Shown here in pieces: positions 15,989 through 25,580 of a stretch of DNA of 64,000 nt. Position 1 is the stretch's first letter. Each line of letters opens with the position of its first letter. Source of the stretch: Paenibacillus_E qinlingensis_A (GTDB lineage: Bacteria; Bacillota; Bacilli; Paenibacillales; NBRC-103111); the NCBI RefSeq assembly GCF_031455095.1, contig NZ_JAVDSB010000004.1, forward strand, positions 503,175 to 567,174, given 5' to 3'. The notes under the pieces are model-generated. The model did not search any database. It was not told where the DNA came from and worked only from the letters and a program-made list of their open reading frames with translations. The translations under genes were made by a program, and so were the position numbers.

Positions 15989-16888
15989 ATGTCCTATGTT
16001 CGAAATATTGGTTTGAACGAGAATCCGCTCTATTTTGCCTATCAAAGAGAAAGCATTGGATCTGAGCAATATCAGGGTACGTTCCACGCCCATCAAGGGA
16101 TAGAAATCTTACTTGTTCACAAGGGACATGGGACCTTGATCGTTGATCAGAAAAGCTATGAAGTAACTTCCGGGATGTTATGCGTGTTCCAGCCTTATCA
16201 ACTACACCATATTCAGGTTGAACCCGATACGCCTTTCGTGCGCACCGTCGTTCAATTCGAACCTTCCGTATATGAATCCTACTTTGAACATTGGCCGCGA
16301 TTGCTGGCTTTTTTCAAACATATCCATACCAGCACGCTGCAAACGCCCTGCCTATACGGACTCAGTGAGAGTGAGCTGTTTCATTCGCTTTTCCAAAGCT
16401 TAGAGGCGAAGCTCCCCTCTATAAATAAAAAAGATGAGTTAGAGGAGTACTCCCTCTTTCTCATCGCTTTTTACCGAAGCTTCATGCCGCTGTGGGAGCA
16501 GCACGATGGTCAGATTCGCTCTGGCCCTACGCGTAAAACCCATCAAGCTGAGCGCATTCTTAGCTGGTTGGAGGAGCACTACACGGAACCGCTGCGTTTG
16601 GAGACGATGTCAGCCGAGCTGCATCTCTCCCCTTATCATTTGTCCCATTTGTTTTCCGAGTGCACAGGTACCAGCATTTCCGATTATGTAACCGCTCGCA
16701 GACTGCAGCAAGCCGTTAAGCTGCTGATGTCTACGGATCAGACTGTCGCTCGCATTGGCGAAGCGGTTGGTGTGACGAATTGCTCTTACTTTTGCAAAAT
16801 GTTCAAAAGCCACATCGGCATTACGCCGCACCAATATCGCAAGCAACTACTGAAGCAGTATGAGGCCACTCTTACTCTGCTGCCGTGA
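15989..16888 (+). CDS. AraC-family transcriptional regulator
   Basis: A 299-residue regulator. The N-terminal half has a cupin-like sensing domain (HAHQGIEILLVHKGHGTLIV, VFQPYQLHHIQ). The C-terminal 100 residues hold two helix-turn-helix motifs (LRLETMSAELHLSPYHLSHL and VARIGEAVGVTNCSYFCKMF) ending in ITPHQYRKQ. The ATG at 15989 has an AAGGAAG site; a GTG at 15980 is less likely. Its end overlaps by 17 bp the convergent oxidoreductase gene. It probably controls the two oxidoreductase genes or the transporter operon, responding to a sugar or polyol. Confidence 0.9.
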   Translation: MSYVRNIGLNENPLYFAYQRESIGSEQYQGTFHAHQGIEILLVHKGHGTLIVDQKSYEVTSGMLCVFQPYQLHHIQVEPDTPFVRTVVQFEPSVYESYFEHWPRLLAFFKHIHTSTLQTPCLYGLSESELFHSLFQSLEAKLPSINKKDELEEYSLFLIAFYRSFMPLWEQHDGQIRSGPTRKTHQAERILSWLEEHYTEPLRLETMSAELHLSPYHLSHLFSECTGTSISDYVTARRLQQAVKLLMSTDQTVARIGEAVGVTNCSYFCKMFKSHIGITPHQYRKQLLKQYEATLTLLP

Positions 16889-17954
16889 TGATCATGGCAT
16901 CGCGCTGTGCGATAAGGCACAGCTCTGCCGCTTTAAACGTATGCTCCTGTGTCATCGCCACTTCCGTACGGTTCAAGCAATCTAAGATCAACTGACCAAA
17001 GTAAGGGTAACCCACTTGGCCGCTGACAGCAAAATGCTGCTCCCCATCCTTGTTCACCAGATACACATGGTTACTCGTCTGTTCGCGCGCGATATCCACA
17101 TATTTGCGAAGCTCAATATACCCATCGCTCCCCAGAATCGTCATACGGCCGTCGCCCCATGTACTTAAACCATCCGGCGTCATCCAATCCACGCGGAAAT
17201 AGCCGGTTGCGCCATTGTCTCCGACCAACGTAGCATCCCCGAAATCCTCAAAGTTCGGATACTGCGGGTAATTGTAGTTCGCTACTTTACTGTGTACGAC
17301 CTTCGCATCTTTTGCTCCCGTAAAATACAGGAACTGCTCGATCTGATGACTCCCAATGTCGCATAGAATGCCGCCGAATTTCTCCTTCTCAAAGAACCAA
17401 TCTGGTCTGCTCGACAAATTAATACGATGCGGCCCCAACCCAATGACTTGATGCACGCGACCGATCGCGCCTTGTTCAATTAATTGTCCCGCATAAATGG
17501 CACTTTCCACATGTAGACGTTCGCTGTAATAAACCGCATATTTCTGTCCTGTCTCTGCTACTTTCGCACGTGCTGCTTCCAATTGTTCCAGCGTTGTGAA
17601 CGGAGCTTTATCCGTGAAATAATCCTTGCCGCTGTCCATCACGCGAAGCCCTAGTGGGCCGCGATCACTTGGAATCGCTGCTGCCGCTACGAGTTTCACC
17701 TCTGCGTCCCCAAGGATTTCGTCTAACGAAGTTGCTGCACGAACACCAGGATATTTGCTTAGGAATTGATCCACCTTGGCTGGATCGGGATCGTACACCC
17801 ATTTCAATTCCCCACCCGCTTCACGAAGTCCATTACACATGCCATATATATGACCATGATCCAGCGCTGCCGCTGCAAAAATAAACTCACCTGGCTCACA
17901 AACTCTTTTAAAGCTCCCTTGTGGAGCATAATTCATGCCATCACTTTTTTGCAT
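16872..17954 (-). CDS. Gfo/Idh/MocA-family oxidoreductase
   Basis: A 360-residue putative NAD(P)-dependent dehydrogenase. The N-terminal half is a Rossmann-type domain, although the usual GxGxxG is replaced by AAAALDHGHIYGM. The family EKP motif is present as TDKAPFTTLEQL. The C-terminal alpha/beta half has GGILCDIGSHQIEQFLYFTG with the conserved Asp/His. The ATG at 17954 follows GGAGAT. It is the second gene of a pair with the next oxidoreductase, 21 bp apart, and probably acts on sugars or inositol-like compounds. The atypical cofactor loop is shared by a subgroup of the family. Confidence 0.85.
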   Translation of the reverse strand: MQKSDGMNYAPQGSFKRVCEPGEFIFAAAALDHGHIYGMCNGLREAGGELKWVYDPDPAKVDQFLSKYPGVRAATSLDEILGDAEVKLVAAAAIPSDRGPLGLRVMDSGKDYFTDKAPFTTLEQLEAARAKVAETGQKYAVYYSERLHVESAIYAGQLIEQGAIGRVHQVIGLGPHRINLSSRPDWFFEKEKFGGILCDIGSHQIEQFLYFTGAKDAKVVHSKVANYNYPQYPNFEDFGDATLVGDNGATGYFRVDWMTPDGLSTWGDGRMTILGSDGYIELRKYVDIAREQTSNHVYLVNKDGEQHFAVSGQVGYPYFGQLILDCLNRTEVAMTQEHTFKAAELCLIAQRDAMIITAAE

Positions 17955-17975
17955 TATCGTAAATCTCCTCTGTTG

Positions 17976-19130
17976 TTATTTGAATGAACTTCCCGTTGTA
18001 ATCGTTTGTGGTGCGAAGTTTTCAATGGACGTGCTCTTCTCATAAAAATGCGTCGCATTCGCCTGCACACCGCTTCTCGTGTAAAAGGCATCATCCGCGT
18101 CTAGTGGAAATTTCACCAACTCGCCTGTGCTCGCTGATTTGTAAATTCCGGTGATGAGCTCCAACGTTTGGCGGCCGCTGATCCCATCGATCAACACAGG
18201 AGCGCCCGTTTCAATCGCCGTTAACACATTGTCGATTTGGCCGACATGTCCGACATAGACCACTTCCGGCAAGCTGTTGTACAACGTTTCGAGCTCTTCC
18301 TCCAGCTCCTTATTCGGCTCTGGGAACCCATTCGACGTCGAGTTCGACGCCTTCACTTTCCATGGCGCAGATACGCGCGCTTTCGATCCTTGAAAAATCA
18401 ACTGCTGCTCCTCACCGTGGTGAACGACTGAGCTCGTAATTTGACCTAAGGACCCATTCGCGAAACGCAGCATTCCGATGGACAAGTCCTCGACCTCGGC
18501 ATTGTCATGCGACACATTGCTCATGAAGGCTTGGACCTCCGTTGGGCTGCCCATCATCCAGAGCAAGGCATCAATATGATGTACCGCATGGTTTAGCGTC
18601 GGACCTCCGCCTTCCTTCTCCCACGTACCACGCCACCAGAGATCATAGTAGCAATGACCGCGCCACCAAAAGGAATCGACCTGTGTGTGGACGATGTTGC
18701 CCATGAGGCCGCTTTCCAGCACAGACTTCATTTTCATCATTGGCGTCTTGAAACGGTTCTGCGCTACAACGGATAAAATCTTTCCTGTGCGCTGCGCAGC
18801 TGCATTCATCAAGTCGCATTCCTCGAGAGAGGAAGCCATCGGCTTCTCCACCATCACATGTGAGCCTGCTTCTAGAAACTCAACCGTAAGCGAAGCATGC
18901 GTATACGGTGGCGTGCAGATGGACACGAGATCGATATCCGCGTCTAGCAACTCTTTATAATCCTTCACAGCCTTCGCATCTTTCAGCTCAAATTGGTCAA
19001 TTCGTTCCTGCGCTTTATCCTCATATATATCGCTAATCGCGACAATGGTACACCGCTCCGGAAATTTCAAATACGCTTCAATATGCGCTCTTGAGATCGC
19101 ACCCGCACCAATAATTGCTACCTTTAGCAT
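17976..19130 (-). CDS. Gfo/Idh/MocA-family oxidoreductase
   Basis: A 384-residue dehydrogenase with a canonical Rossmann fingerprint (AIIGAGAISRAHIEAY), the EKP motif (HVMVEKPMASSLEE) and the catalytic-domain segment GPTLNHAVHHIDALLWMMG. The start ATG at 19130 has an AGGAGG site. It is the first gene of a two-gene operon and is likely to act on the same substrate pathway as its neighbour. The substrate is unknown. The 207 bp upstream (19131-19337) show no further gene. Confidence 0.9.
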   Translation of the reverse strand: MLKVAIIGAGAISRAHIEAYLKFPERCTIVAISDIYEDKAQERIDQFELKDAKAVKDYKELLDADIDLVSICTPPYTHASLTVEFLEAGSHVMVEKPMASSLEECDLMNAAAQRTGKILSVVAQNRFKTPMMKMKSVLESGLMGNIVHTQVDSFWWRGHCYYDLWWRGTWEKEGGGPTLNHAVHHIDALLWMMGSPTEVQAFMSNVSHDNAEVEDLSIGMLRFANGSLGQITSSVVHHGEEQQLIFQGSKARVSAPWKVKASNSTSNGFPEPNKELEEELETLYNSLPEVVYVGHVGQIDNVLTAIETGAPVLIDGISGRQTLELITGIYKSASTGELVKFPLDADDAFYTRSGVQANATHFYEKSTSIENFAPQTITTGSSFK

Positions 19131-19337
19131 GTCGTTCAGCCTCCTGCTATTTGTTACTCAAAGCATAGCAAGAATGCGGTTACAAATGTGACGCTATCTT
19201 GTGCAAAAATGACGTTACTTTGCGGTTTCACTTCTACCGAAAACCAAGGAATTTTAGTGCCCTCCTGGAAAGACTAAACTTCCATAGACAAACAATTGAA
19301 CTGAATATATGATTAGACTAATCGAATAAGTAATAGT

Positions 19338-19510
19338 TAAGGTGCATGCTTATTAGTAATAAGTAATGCTTAATTGGGAAGTCTGGTGAAATTCCAGCAC
19401 GGTCCCGCCACTGTAAATGAAGAGCGACTCTATAAATTACCACTGGTATTCCTATACCGGGAAGGTTAGAGAAGCGTTGACGCATGAGTCAGGAGACCAG
19501 CCTTAATGTG
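19338..19510 (+). promoter_or_regulatory. Cobalamin (vitamin B12) riboswitch
   Basis: The conserved core is visible in order: AGGTGC near 19340, GGGAAGTCTGGTGAAATTCC (19377-19396), CGGTCCCGCCACTGTAAAT (19400-19418), a GGGAAGG region near 19460, and GAGTCAGGAGACCAGCC (19486-19502). It lies upstream of a terminator and of the surface-protein and ECF-transporter genes, so adenosylcobalamin binding should shut off that unit. Confidence 0.95.
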
Positions 19511-19578
19511 TATTCACAAACTCTACGGACGATAGAGGGGGTGCTTTTTTGTTGTCTACAACCAATACTGACATCACA

Positions 19579-19609
19579 GCCCTGATTCTTTTAAATCAAG
19601 GGCTTTTTT
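19579..19609 (+). terminator. Riboswitch-controlled terminator
   Basis: GCCCTGATT and AATCAAGGGC form a stem around a short T-rich loop, followed by TTTTTT. It lies between the cobalamin riboswitch and the first gene, the expected place for transcriptional control. An upstream GTGCTTTTTT tract near 19541 may belong to the switching region. Confidence 0.88.
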
Positions 19610-19648
19610 GTATGCTCATCATCTCTATCATTTTACTAGGAGGATATT

Positions 19649-21292
19649 ATGAAACTACATTATAGGATTTTCACCCTATTCATGGCTCTAGTCCTATTTG
19701 CGAGCAGTCTAAGCATCATACCTGTATCGGCTATCTCGAATATGGCTGTGGACGATACCGTAAACGCTACAGCTGAGTATTTACTCAAAACAGTCAAGAA
19801 GCCACAGGTAGGCTCTATAGGCGGTGAATGGGCCATTATCGGGCTGGCCCGCTCCAACTATAACGTACCTCAAAGCTATTACGACGATTATTATAAAGGC
19901 GTTGAAACCTATGTCAAAGATGTACAAGGCAACCTGCATGATCAAAAATACACGGAATACTCCCGCTTGATAATGGCATTAACCGCCATAGGAGCTGATC
20001 CGTCAAACGTTGCTGGATATAATCTGTTAACGCCACTTGGTAACTTCGATAAAACCATTTGGCAAGGCATTAACGGTCCTATTTTCGCATTAATATCCCT
20101 AGATAGCGGTAATTACAATATACCTGTGAATCCCAAAGCAAAAACGCAGGCTACTCGAGAAATGTATATCGATGAAATATTATCGCATCAATTACAAGAT
20201 GGAGGCTTTGCACTTTCTGGTAAGACAGCCGACCCCGATATTACGGGCATGGCTCTGCAAGCTCTCGCTAAATATCAGCATGACAAAAAAGTGAAACAGG
20301 CTACAGAGAAAGCAATTGACCGCCTTTCCAAATTACAGGACACCGATGGCGGCTACGCAAGCTGGGGTGAGAAAACTTCAGAGAGTACCGTACAAGTACT
20401 GATGGCACTATGCGAACTTGGCATTGACCTACACGACAGTCGTTTTGTAAAGAATGGCAAAACCATTGTTGATGATTTACTATCCTTTTATTCAAAAGGA
20501 CAGGGATTCCAGCATACTTTTGACGGCACCGGAGTAACGGGCATGTCAACAGAACAGGCATTTTACGGACTTGTGAATGTCCAAAGAATCAGTGTTAGTA
20601 AGAGCAGCCTCTACAGAATGAACGACGTCAAGCTTGCTACCACCATTACGCCTGATAGCACTAACGGCTTACCGAACAAGCACAAAGATATAAAAGTTAT
20701 GCCTGTAATCGAAGCGAATAAGACGTTCTCGGACATTTCCCATCATGAAAGCAAAGCGGCCATTGAATCGCTTGCCTCTAGAGGAATGATTAACGGTATG
20801 ACTGACACAACGTTTGCACCGAATCAAACAATGACTCGTGCCGAATTTGCGACCATTGTAACCAAAAGTCTCGGCCTTCCTATGCAAAAATCAACACTAT
20901 TCCACGATGTTGTCGCGACAGCCTGGTATGCGGACTATGTAGGCACAGCTTATTCTTACAGCATTGTAAGTGGAACGTCTGCGACTACTTTTACACCGAA
21001 TAATACCATCACAAGACAGGAAGCAGCCATCATGATTGCCAATGCGGCTAAGCTCTCCGGCATGGATACAGCTATGAGCGCAATTGAAACGAGAGATATA
21101 TTGGCTCAATTCGGGGATTACACACAGACTGCCGAGTGGTCGAGGAATGCGCTAGCCTTTTGCTATCGAGAACATATATTGTCTCAGGATATGCTAAATA
21201 TTGAGCCTTCTACATCTGTCACAAGAGCTGAAATAGCAGATATGCTTTACCGTTTACTCTCAGCAGCGAAACTTATTAAAGAGGCGAACTAA
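19649..21292 (+). CDS. SLH-anchored alpha/alpha-toroid surface protein (transcobalamin alpha-domain-like)
   Basis: A 547-residue secreted protein. A signal peptide ends near IPVSA (residue 29). Residues about 35-335 are a terpene-cyclase/prenyltransferase-like alpha-toroid with repeats such as GGEWAIIGLARSNYNVP, DGGFALSGKTADPDITGMAL and DGGYASWGEKTSESTVQVLM. Residues about 360-540 are three SLH repeats (each with the TRAE or TRQE signature), which bind cell-wall polymer. The same toroid occurs twice in the 1980-residue protein downstream, joined there to DUF4430 domains. In animal intrinsic factor and transcobalamin this kind of toroid is the alpha domain. The gene is first in a B12-riboswitch operon and its stop overlaps the next start. 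B12 binding is inferred. Confidence 0.85.
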   Translation: MKLHYRIFTLFMALVLFASSLSIIPVSAISNMAVDDTVNATAEYLLKTVKKPQVGSIGGEWAIIGLARSNYNVPQSYYDDYYKGVETYVKDVQGNLHDQKYTEYSRLIMALTAIGADPSNVAGYNLLTPLGNFDKTIWQGINGPIFALISLDSGNYNIPVNPKAKTQATREMYIDEILSHQLQDGGFALSGKTADPDITGMALQALAKYQHDKKVKQATEKAIDRLSKLQDTDGGYASWGEKTSESTVQVLMALCELGIDLHDSRFVKNGKTIVDDLLSFYSKGQGFQHTFDGTGVTGMSTEQAFYGLVNVQRISVSKSSLYRMNDVKLATTITPDSTNGLPNKHKDIKVMPVIEANKTFSDISHHESKAAIESLASRGMINGMTDTTFAPNQTMTRAEFATIVTKSLGLPMQKSTLFHDVVATAWYADYVGTAYSYSIVSGTSATTFTPNNTITRQEAAIMIANAAKLSGMDTAMSAIETRDILAQFGDYTQTAEWSRNALAFCYREHILSQDMLNIEPSTSVTRAEIADMLYRLLSAAKLIKEAN

Positions 21293-22182
21293 TGCGATTA
21301 ACCAAAAATAAAATCATTACCGCGGTGATCATTACGACCGTTCTTGTCATCGCCTTCTTCAACAGCGGGATGCCGCGTCAGCAAGCCGATCAGATGCCTA
21401 ACATCGCCCTAGAAACAAGTAATCCAGCCCTAGCAGCACCCGCAGTGACTGAACCGAGCTCTGAACCATCGCCAGTTCCCACAGCAACACCCGATGCATC
21501 TTCAACTACTCAGACACCTGTGGCAAGTCCGACTGTGGTGTCGCCACCTGCCTCAACTCAAGCTGTGGAGACCCCCGCTAAGTCGGGTAAAGATGCGGAT
21601 AGCAGACAACCAGATCTAACCAAGACCAACGAACCAATTGCAAGTCCAGCTATGGAGATTGACCCAACAACAGGTAAGGACCCCTACCTGACTGATCCTG
21701 TGCCGGAGGGAAAGCCGCTTCCCATTGAGCCGCAGCATGCAAAAATTTCTGACAAGCAAATGACAGTCACACTCTCTGTAAGCTGTCTAACGATTCTTAC
21801 TAATATGAAATTGCTCCATCCTGAAAAGGTTGAGCTTGTACCGAAAGACGGCATTATTTACAAAGCCCAACAAGTTACCTTTTATGAGGGTGAATCGGTA
21901 TTTAATGTGCTCCAAAGAGAGATGAAGAAGAACAAAATTCATATGGAATTTGTGAATACACCGATGTACAATTCCGCTTACATTGAAGGTATTCATAATT
22001 TGTACGAATTTGATTGCGGCGAGCTTTCTGGATGGATGTATAAAGTGAACGGTTGGTTCCCTAATTACGGAGCAAGTCGTTATCAACTGAAACAAGGTGA
22101 CGTCATTGAGTGGGTGTATACCTGTGATTTGGGACGTGACGTAGGTGACACTTATAATTCAACTGGCGGTGGAAAACAATGA
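21292..22182 (+). CDS. Membrane-anchored DUF4430 protein (transcobalamin beta-domain-like)
   Basis: A 296-residue protein. One hydrophobic segment near residues 8-24 anchors it. A Pro/Ser/Thr/Ala-rich linker (about 35-140) would span the wall. The C-terminal DUF4430 domain (about 155-285) has the signature LSGWMYKVNGWFPNYGASRY followed by KQGDVIEWVYTCDLG. DUF4430 is the family of the C-terminal domain of transcobalamin-like proteins. It starts at 21292, sharing one base with the preceding stop (TAATG), and overlaps the EcfT gene by 4 bp. The likely job is to hold or hand over corrinoid at the membrane next to the ECF transporter. Confidence 0.85.
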   Translation: MRLTKNKIITAVIITTVLVIAFFNSGMPRQQADQMPNIALETSNPALAAPAVTEPSSEPSPVPTATPDASSTTQTPVASPTVVSPPASTQAVETPAKSGKDADSRQPDLTKTNEPIASPAMEIDPTTGKDPYLTDPVPEGKPLPIEPQHAKISDKQMTVTLSVSCLTILTNMKLLHPEKVELVPKDGIIYKAQQVTFYEGESVFNVLQREMKKNKIHMEFVNTPMYNSAYIEGIHNLYEFDCGELSGWMYKVNGWFPNYGASRYQLKQGDVIEWVYTCDLGRDVGDTYNSTGGGKQ

Positions 22183-23069
22183 AAGATTCTTTTTCAACCT
22201 TTCACCCTATCGTTAATTTTCTGTATTTTACATTGGTTATCGTGTTCTCCATGATTTTCATGCATCCGATATGTCTGGCAATTTCCATTACCCTTGCCTT
22301 CTCATATTCCATCTATCTTAATGGGAGAAAAGCATTAAAATTTAATTTTCTGTATATGCTTCCTCTGCTTATAATGACAGCATTAATCAATCCTGCCTTT
22401 AACCATGAGGGAGTTACGATTTTAACCTATTTACATAATGGCAATCCCCTTACTCTGGAATCCATTACATATGGTATTGCATCAGCAACCATGTTCGTAA
22501 CGGTCATTTGCTGGTTCTCCTGCTACAACGCCATTATGACTTCGGATAAATTCATTTATCTATTTGGGAGAATCATTCCGGCCATGTCGCTAATTTTTTC
22601 AATGGTGCTGCGATTTGTACCCAAGTTCAAGGCGCAACTTACCATCGTTTCGCATGCTCAACGTTGTATCGGCAGAGATGTGTCCAATGGCAGTGTAATC
22701 CCTAGAATCATGCATGGAATACGGATATTGTCTATCATGGTCACCTGGATGCTGGAGAACGCCATCGAAACGGCTGATTCCATGAAAAGCAGAGGCTACG
22801 GGTTGCAAGGAAGAACCGCGTTTTCCATATTTAAATGGGATAGCCGCGATAAAGCAGCACTTATAGCTATTGTAGTAACGGGGGGTTACCTCATCTTTGG
22901 AGCATGCACAAAAGCATTGTATTTCCGATATTTCCCATCTATGCGGAGCGTAGATTTCTCCGTGTTTAGTATGAGCGTTTTTGTTGCCTATGCCATTCTT
23001 TGTGCAATACCGCTATCCATCAACGTTTGGGAGGACTACAAGTGGAAATCTTTACAATCCAACATTTGA
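22179..23069 (+). CDS. ECF transporter transmembrane protein EcfT (T component)
   Basis: A 296-residue membrane protein with about six to seven membrane helices. The coupling-helix signature is ADSMKSRGYG near residue 204, and an Arg-rich segment MVLRFVPKFKAQLTIV precedes it. EcfT proteins link the two ATPases to the substrate-binding S component in vitamin importers. The 4-bp overlap with the DUF4430 gene and the overlap with the ATPase gene show tight coupling. The riboswitch context points to cobalamin or a precursor (compare the CbrTUV system). Confidence 0.9.
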   Translation: MKDSFSTFHPIVNFLYFTLVIVFSMIFMHPICLAISITLAFSYSIYLNGRKALKFNFLYMLPLLIMTALINPAFNHEGVTILTYLHNGNPLTLESITYGIASATMFVTVICWFSCYNAIMTSDKFIYLFGRIIPAMSLIFSMVLRFVPKFKAQLTIVSHAQRCIGRDVSNGSVIPRIMHGIRILSIMVTWMLENAIETADSMKSRGYGLQGRTAFSIFKWDSRDKAALIAIVVTGGYLIFGACTKALYFRYFPSMRSVDFSVFSMSVFVAYAILCAIPLSINVWEDYKWKSLQSNI

Positions 23070-25522
23070 CGTTCTCCTATCCTGGTTCTTCAGAGAACGC
23101 ATTAACCAATGTATCGTTACGCATTAATCAAGGCGAGTTTATAACCATCTGCGGAAAGTCGGGATGCGGCAAATCAACCCTTTTGCGACATATGAAAACA
23201 GATCTTACACCCCATGGATCACGGAGCGGTAAGATTTCATTTAATGGGACGCCTCAAGAAGAGCTAGAAAGACGTATACAAGTCGCTCAAATAGGCTATG
23301 TCCTGCAATCCCCTGACAATCAAATTGTGACAGACAAGGTCTGGCATGAGCTTGCCTTTGGCCTTGAAAGTCTTGGTTTCAGTACGCCAGAAATTCGTCG
23401 ACGTGTTGCTGAAATGGCAAGCTTTTTCGGCATACAAGAATGGTTTTATAAAGGAGTAAGTGAACTGTCCGGCGGCCAAAAACAGCTTCTGAACCTTGCT
23501 TCAATTATGGTCATGCAACCCAAGGTATTAATTCTGGATGAACCCACAAGCCAGCTTGATCCTATCGCTGCATCCGAATTTCTAGCTGCTATTGGTAAAA
23601 TCAACCGAGAACTTGGCGTCACTATTCTTATCTCCGAGCATCGGCTCGAGGAAGTTATGCCACTTTCTGATCGTGTTATCGTGATGGATCGAGGGGAAAT
23701 CCTCTATTCAGGCACACCGAAAGAAGTCGGTGAACAGCTTCGGGATCTACAGCACGACATGTTTTATGCGATGCCAACGCCTACACGCGTATATGCAAGA
23801 ATTGAAAATCAGCTTTCTTGCCCCATTACGGTTCGTGAGGGAAGGGAATTCTTACATAACCTTGCACAGCAGCAGGCATATACGAAAGACATACTTCCTA
23901 CTGATCCTCCAGTGCGGGAAGATAATCCTGCGATTGTGTTGAACGAGGTATGGTTTAAATATGAAAAAAATTCCCCTGATGTTGTGAAAGGTCTTAGCTT
24001 TCGTGCCTACCCAGGTGAAATCTATGCGATTGTAGGTGGGAATGGAACAGGTAAAACAACCACTCTCTCCCTTCTATCTGGACTTCGCAAACACTACCGT
24101 GGAACTATTCATATAAAGGGGAAACTAATCGACAAGTATTCAGATGGTGAGAAGTTCAATGGACTCCTTGGCGTTCTCCCTCAGAATCCACAAGCACTTT
24201 TTGTACAAAAAACAGTGAGGGCTGATCTCCTTGAGATGCTGTCTGACAGCAAATTGGGCAAGGATGCTGTGCAGCAATCCATTCATGAGGTTGCGGAGTT
24301 GTGCATGTTACAGGAACTTCTCGACCGTCACCCTTATGATCTATCTGGAGGCGAGCAACAACGAGCAGCTTTAGCTAAAATATTACTTCTGCAGCCTTCC
24401 ATTCTGCTGCTGGACGAGCCGACCAAAGGTTTAGATGCGCATTACAAATTGATGTTCGCCGACATTTTGAACAATTTAAAACTACAAGGTACAACTATTG
24501 TTATGGTCAGTCATGATATCGAGTTTTGCGCTAGCTTTGCCGATAGATGTGCTTTGTTCTTCGACGGAGCGATCGTATCCGAGGGCAGTCCTAGGGAATT
24601 CTTTGCTGGGAATAGCTTCTATACGACGTCTGCAAGCCGAATGGCCAGAGATTTGATTCCAAAAGCCGTTACCACGAATGACATCATTAAGGCCTTTAAT
24701 GGTACGGAAGAATCCATTTCTTTTGAACCCAAGCCAAAGTTACGTATATCTCGTTCCATGAATAAACAGCATGCTCATGCAAGCCTATCAGACCCTAAAG
24801 AGCAAACACCCGTGGAACATAGAAGTCTATCCAAACGTACATGGACTGCCACACTAATGATTCTTTTATTAATACCGTTAACCATTTGGTTCGGTATTTA
24901 TTATCTGGACGATAGAAAATACTACTTTATAAGCATGCTAGTTATTTTGGAAACGATGCTTCCTTTCACGTTAATTTTTGAAGGACGCAAGCCACAGGCA
25001 AGAGAGCTTGTCGTCATAGCGGTACTATGTGCGATAGGCGTCTTTGGCAGGATGGCCTTTTTCATGGTTCCTCAATTTAAGCCCGTCGTTGCCATAGTCA
25101 TTATTTCTGGCATAGCTTTTGGAGCTGAAACCGGCTTTCTAGTCGGTGCCGTCACAGGTTTTGTATCCAACTACTTCTTTGGACAAGGACCATGGACACC
25201 CTGGCAGATGTTCGCTTTCGGGATCATAGGTTTTCTTGCTGGAGCACTTTTTAAAAAGGGAATTTTACGAAGAAATCGAATAGCTCTTTGTATCTTTGGT
25301 GGTATAGCTACATTTATCATTTATGGAATCATCATGAACTTTTCCTCGGTCGTGATGACACAGGCTAAACCTACCATTAGCGTACTAGTGCTTGCTTGCA
25401 TTCGAGGTGTACCCTTTGATTTAATTCACGCAGGTGCAACGGTCATATTCTTGTCTGTCCTTGCAAGACCCATGCTTAATAAACTAGATAGAATTAAAGA
25501 AAAGTACGGGTTAGTTTCATAA
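23042..25522 (+). CDS. ECF transporter fusion: ATPase-ATPase-S component (CbrT/CbrU-like)
   Basis: An 826-residue fusion. The first ABC domain (about 1-235) has Walker A GKSGCGKST near residue 37, LSGGQ near 142 and LILDEP. The second (about 300-530) has GGNGTGKTT near 332, LSGGEQ near 434 and LLLDEP. After a linker, residues 600-826 form about six membrane helices of an ECF S component, with GVFGRMAFFMVPQFKPVVAI and FGQGPWTPWQMFAFGIIGFL. The GTG at 23042 is chosen because GGGAGG lies seven bases upstream; it overlaps EcfT by 28 bp. Three of the four transporter modules are thus on one chain. It probably imports cobalamin or a corrinoid. Confidence 0.9.
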   Translation: MEIFTIQHLTFSYPGSSENALTNVSLRINQGEFITICGKSGCGKSTLLRHMKTDLTPHGSRSGKISFNGTPQEELERRIQVAQIGYVLQSPDNQIVTDKVWHELAFGLESLGFSTPEIRRRVAEMASFFGIQEWFYKGVSELSGGQKQLLNLASIMVMQPKVLILDEPTSQLDPIAASEFLAAIGKINRELGVTILISEHRLEEVMPLSDRVIVMDRGEILYSGTPKEVGEQLRDLQHDMFYAMPTPTRVYARIENQLSCPITVREGREFLHNLAQQQAYTKDILPTDPPVREDNPAIVLNEVWFKYEKNSPDVVKGLSFRAYPGEIYAIVGGNGTGKTTTLSLLSGLRKHYRGTIHIKGKLIDKYSDGEKFNGLLGVLPQNPQALFVQKTVRADLLEMLSDSKLGKDAVQQSIHEVAELCMLQELLDRHPYDLSGGEQQRAALAKILLLQPSILLLDEPTKGLDAHYKLMFADILNNLKLQGTTIVMVSHDIEFCASFADRCALFFDGAIVSEGSPREFFAGNSFYTTSASRMARDLIPKAVTTNDIIKAFNGTEESISFEPKPKLRISRSMNKQHAHASLSDPKEQTPVEHRSLSKRTWTATLMILLLIPLTIWFGIYYLDDRKYYFISMLVILETMLPFTLIFEGRKPQARELVVIAVLCAIGVFGRMAFFMVPQFKPVVAIVIISGIAFGAETGFLVGAVTGFVSNYFFGQGPWTPWQMFAFGIIGFLAGALFKKGILRRNRIALCIFGGIATFIIYGIIMNFSSVVMTQAKPTISVLVLACIRGVPFDLIHAGATVIFLSVLARPMLNKLDRIKEKYGLVS

Positions 25523-25575
25523 ACAAAACAGCACCTCATTGGTTAGTAACTAACCATTGGGGTGCTGTTTTGTTT
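25521..25575. terminator. Bidirectional terminator between the two B12-regulated units
   Basis: AAACAAAACAGCACC pairs with GGTGCTGTTTTGTTT across an inner GGTTAGT/ACTAACC stem. Both ends carry A or T tracts, so it can stop the ECF operon (plus) and the 1980-residue gene (minus). Confidence 0.95.
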
Positions 25576-25580
25576 ACTAC

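Noticed and set aside
19649..21292. Toroid protein read as a real terpene cyclase or prenyltransferase
   Set aside because: It is secreted and SLH-anchored, lacks the acidic catalytic motif of cyclases as far as can be seen, and is under B12 control; only the fold is shared.
23000..23041. Upstream ATG for the ECF fusion gene
   Set aside because: It lies deep in EcfT without a ribosome site, while GTG at 23042 has GGGAGG at good spacing.
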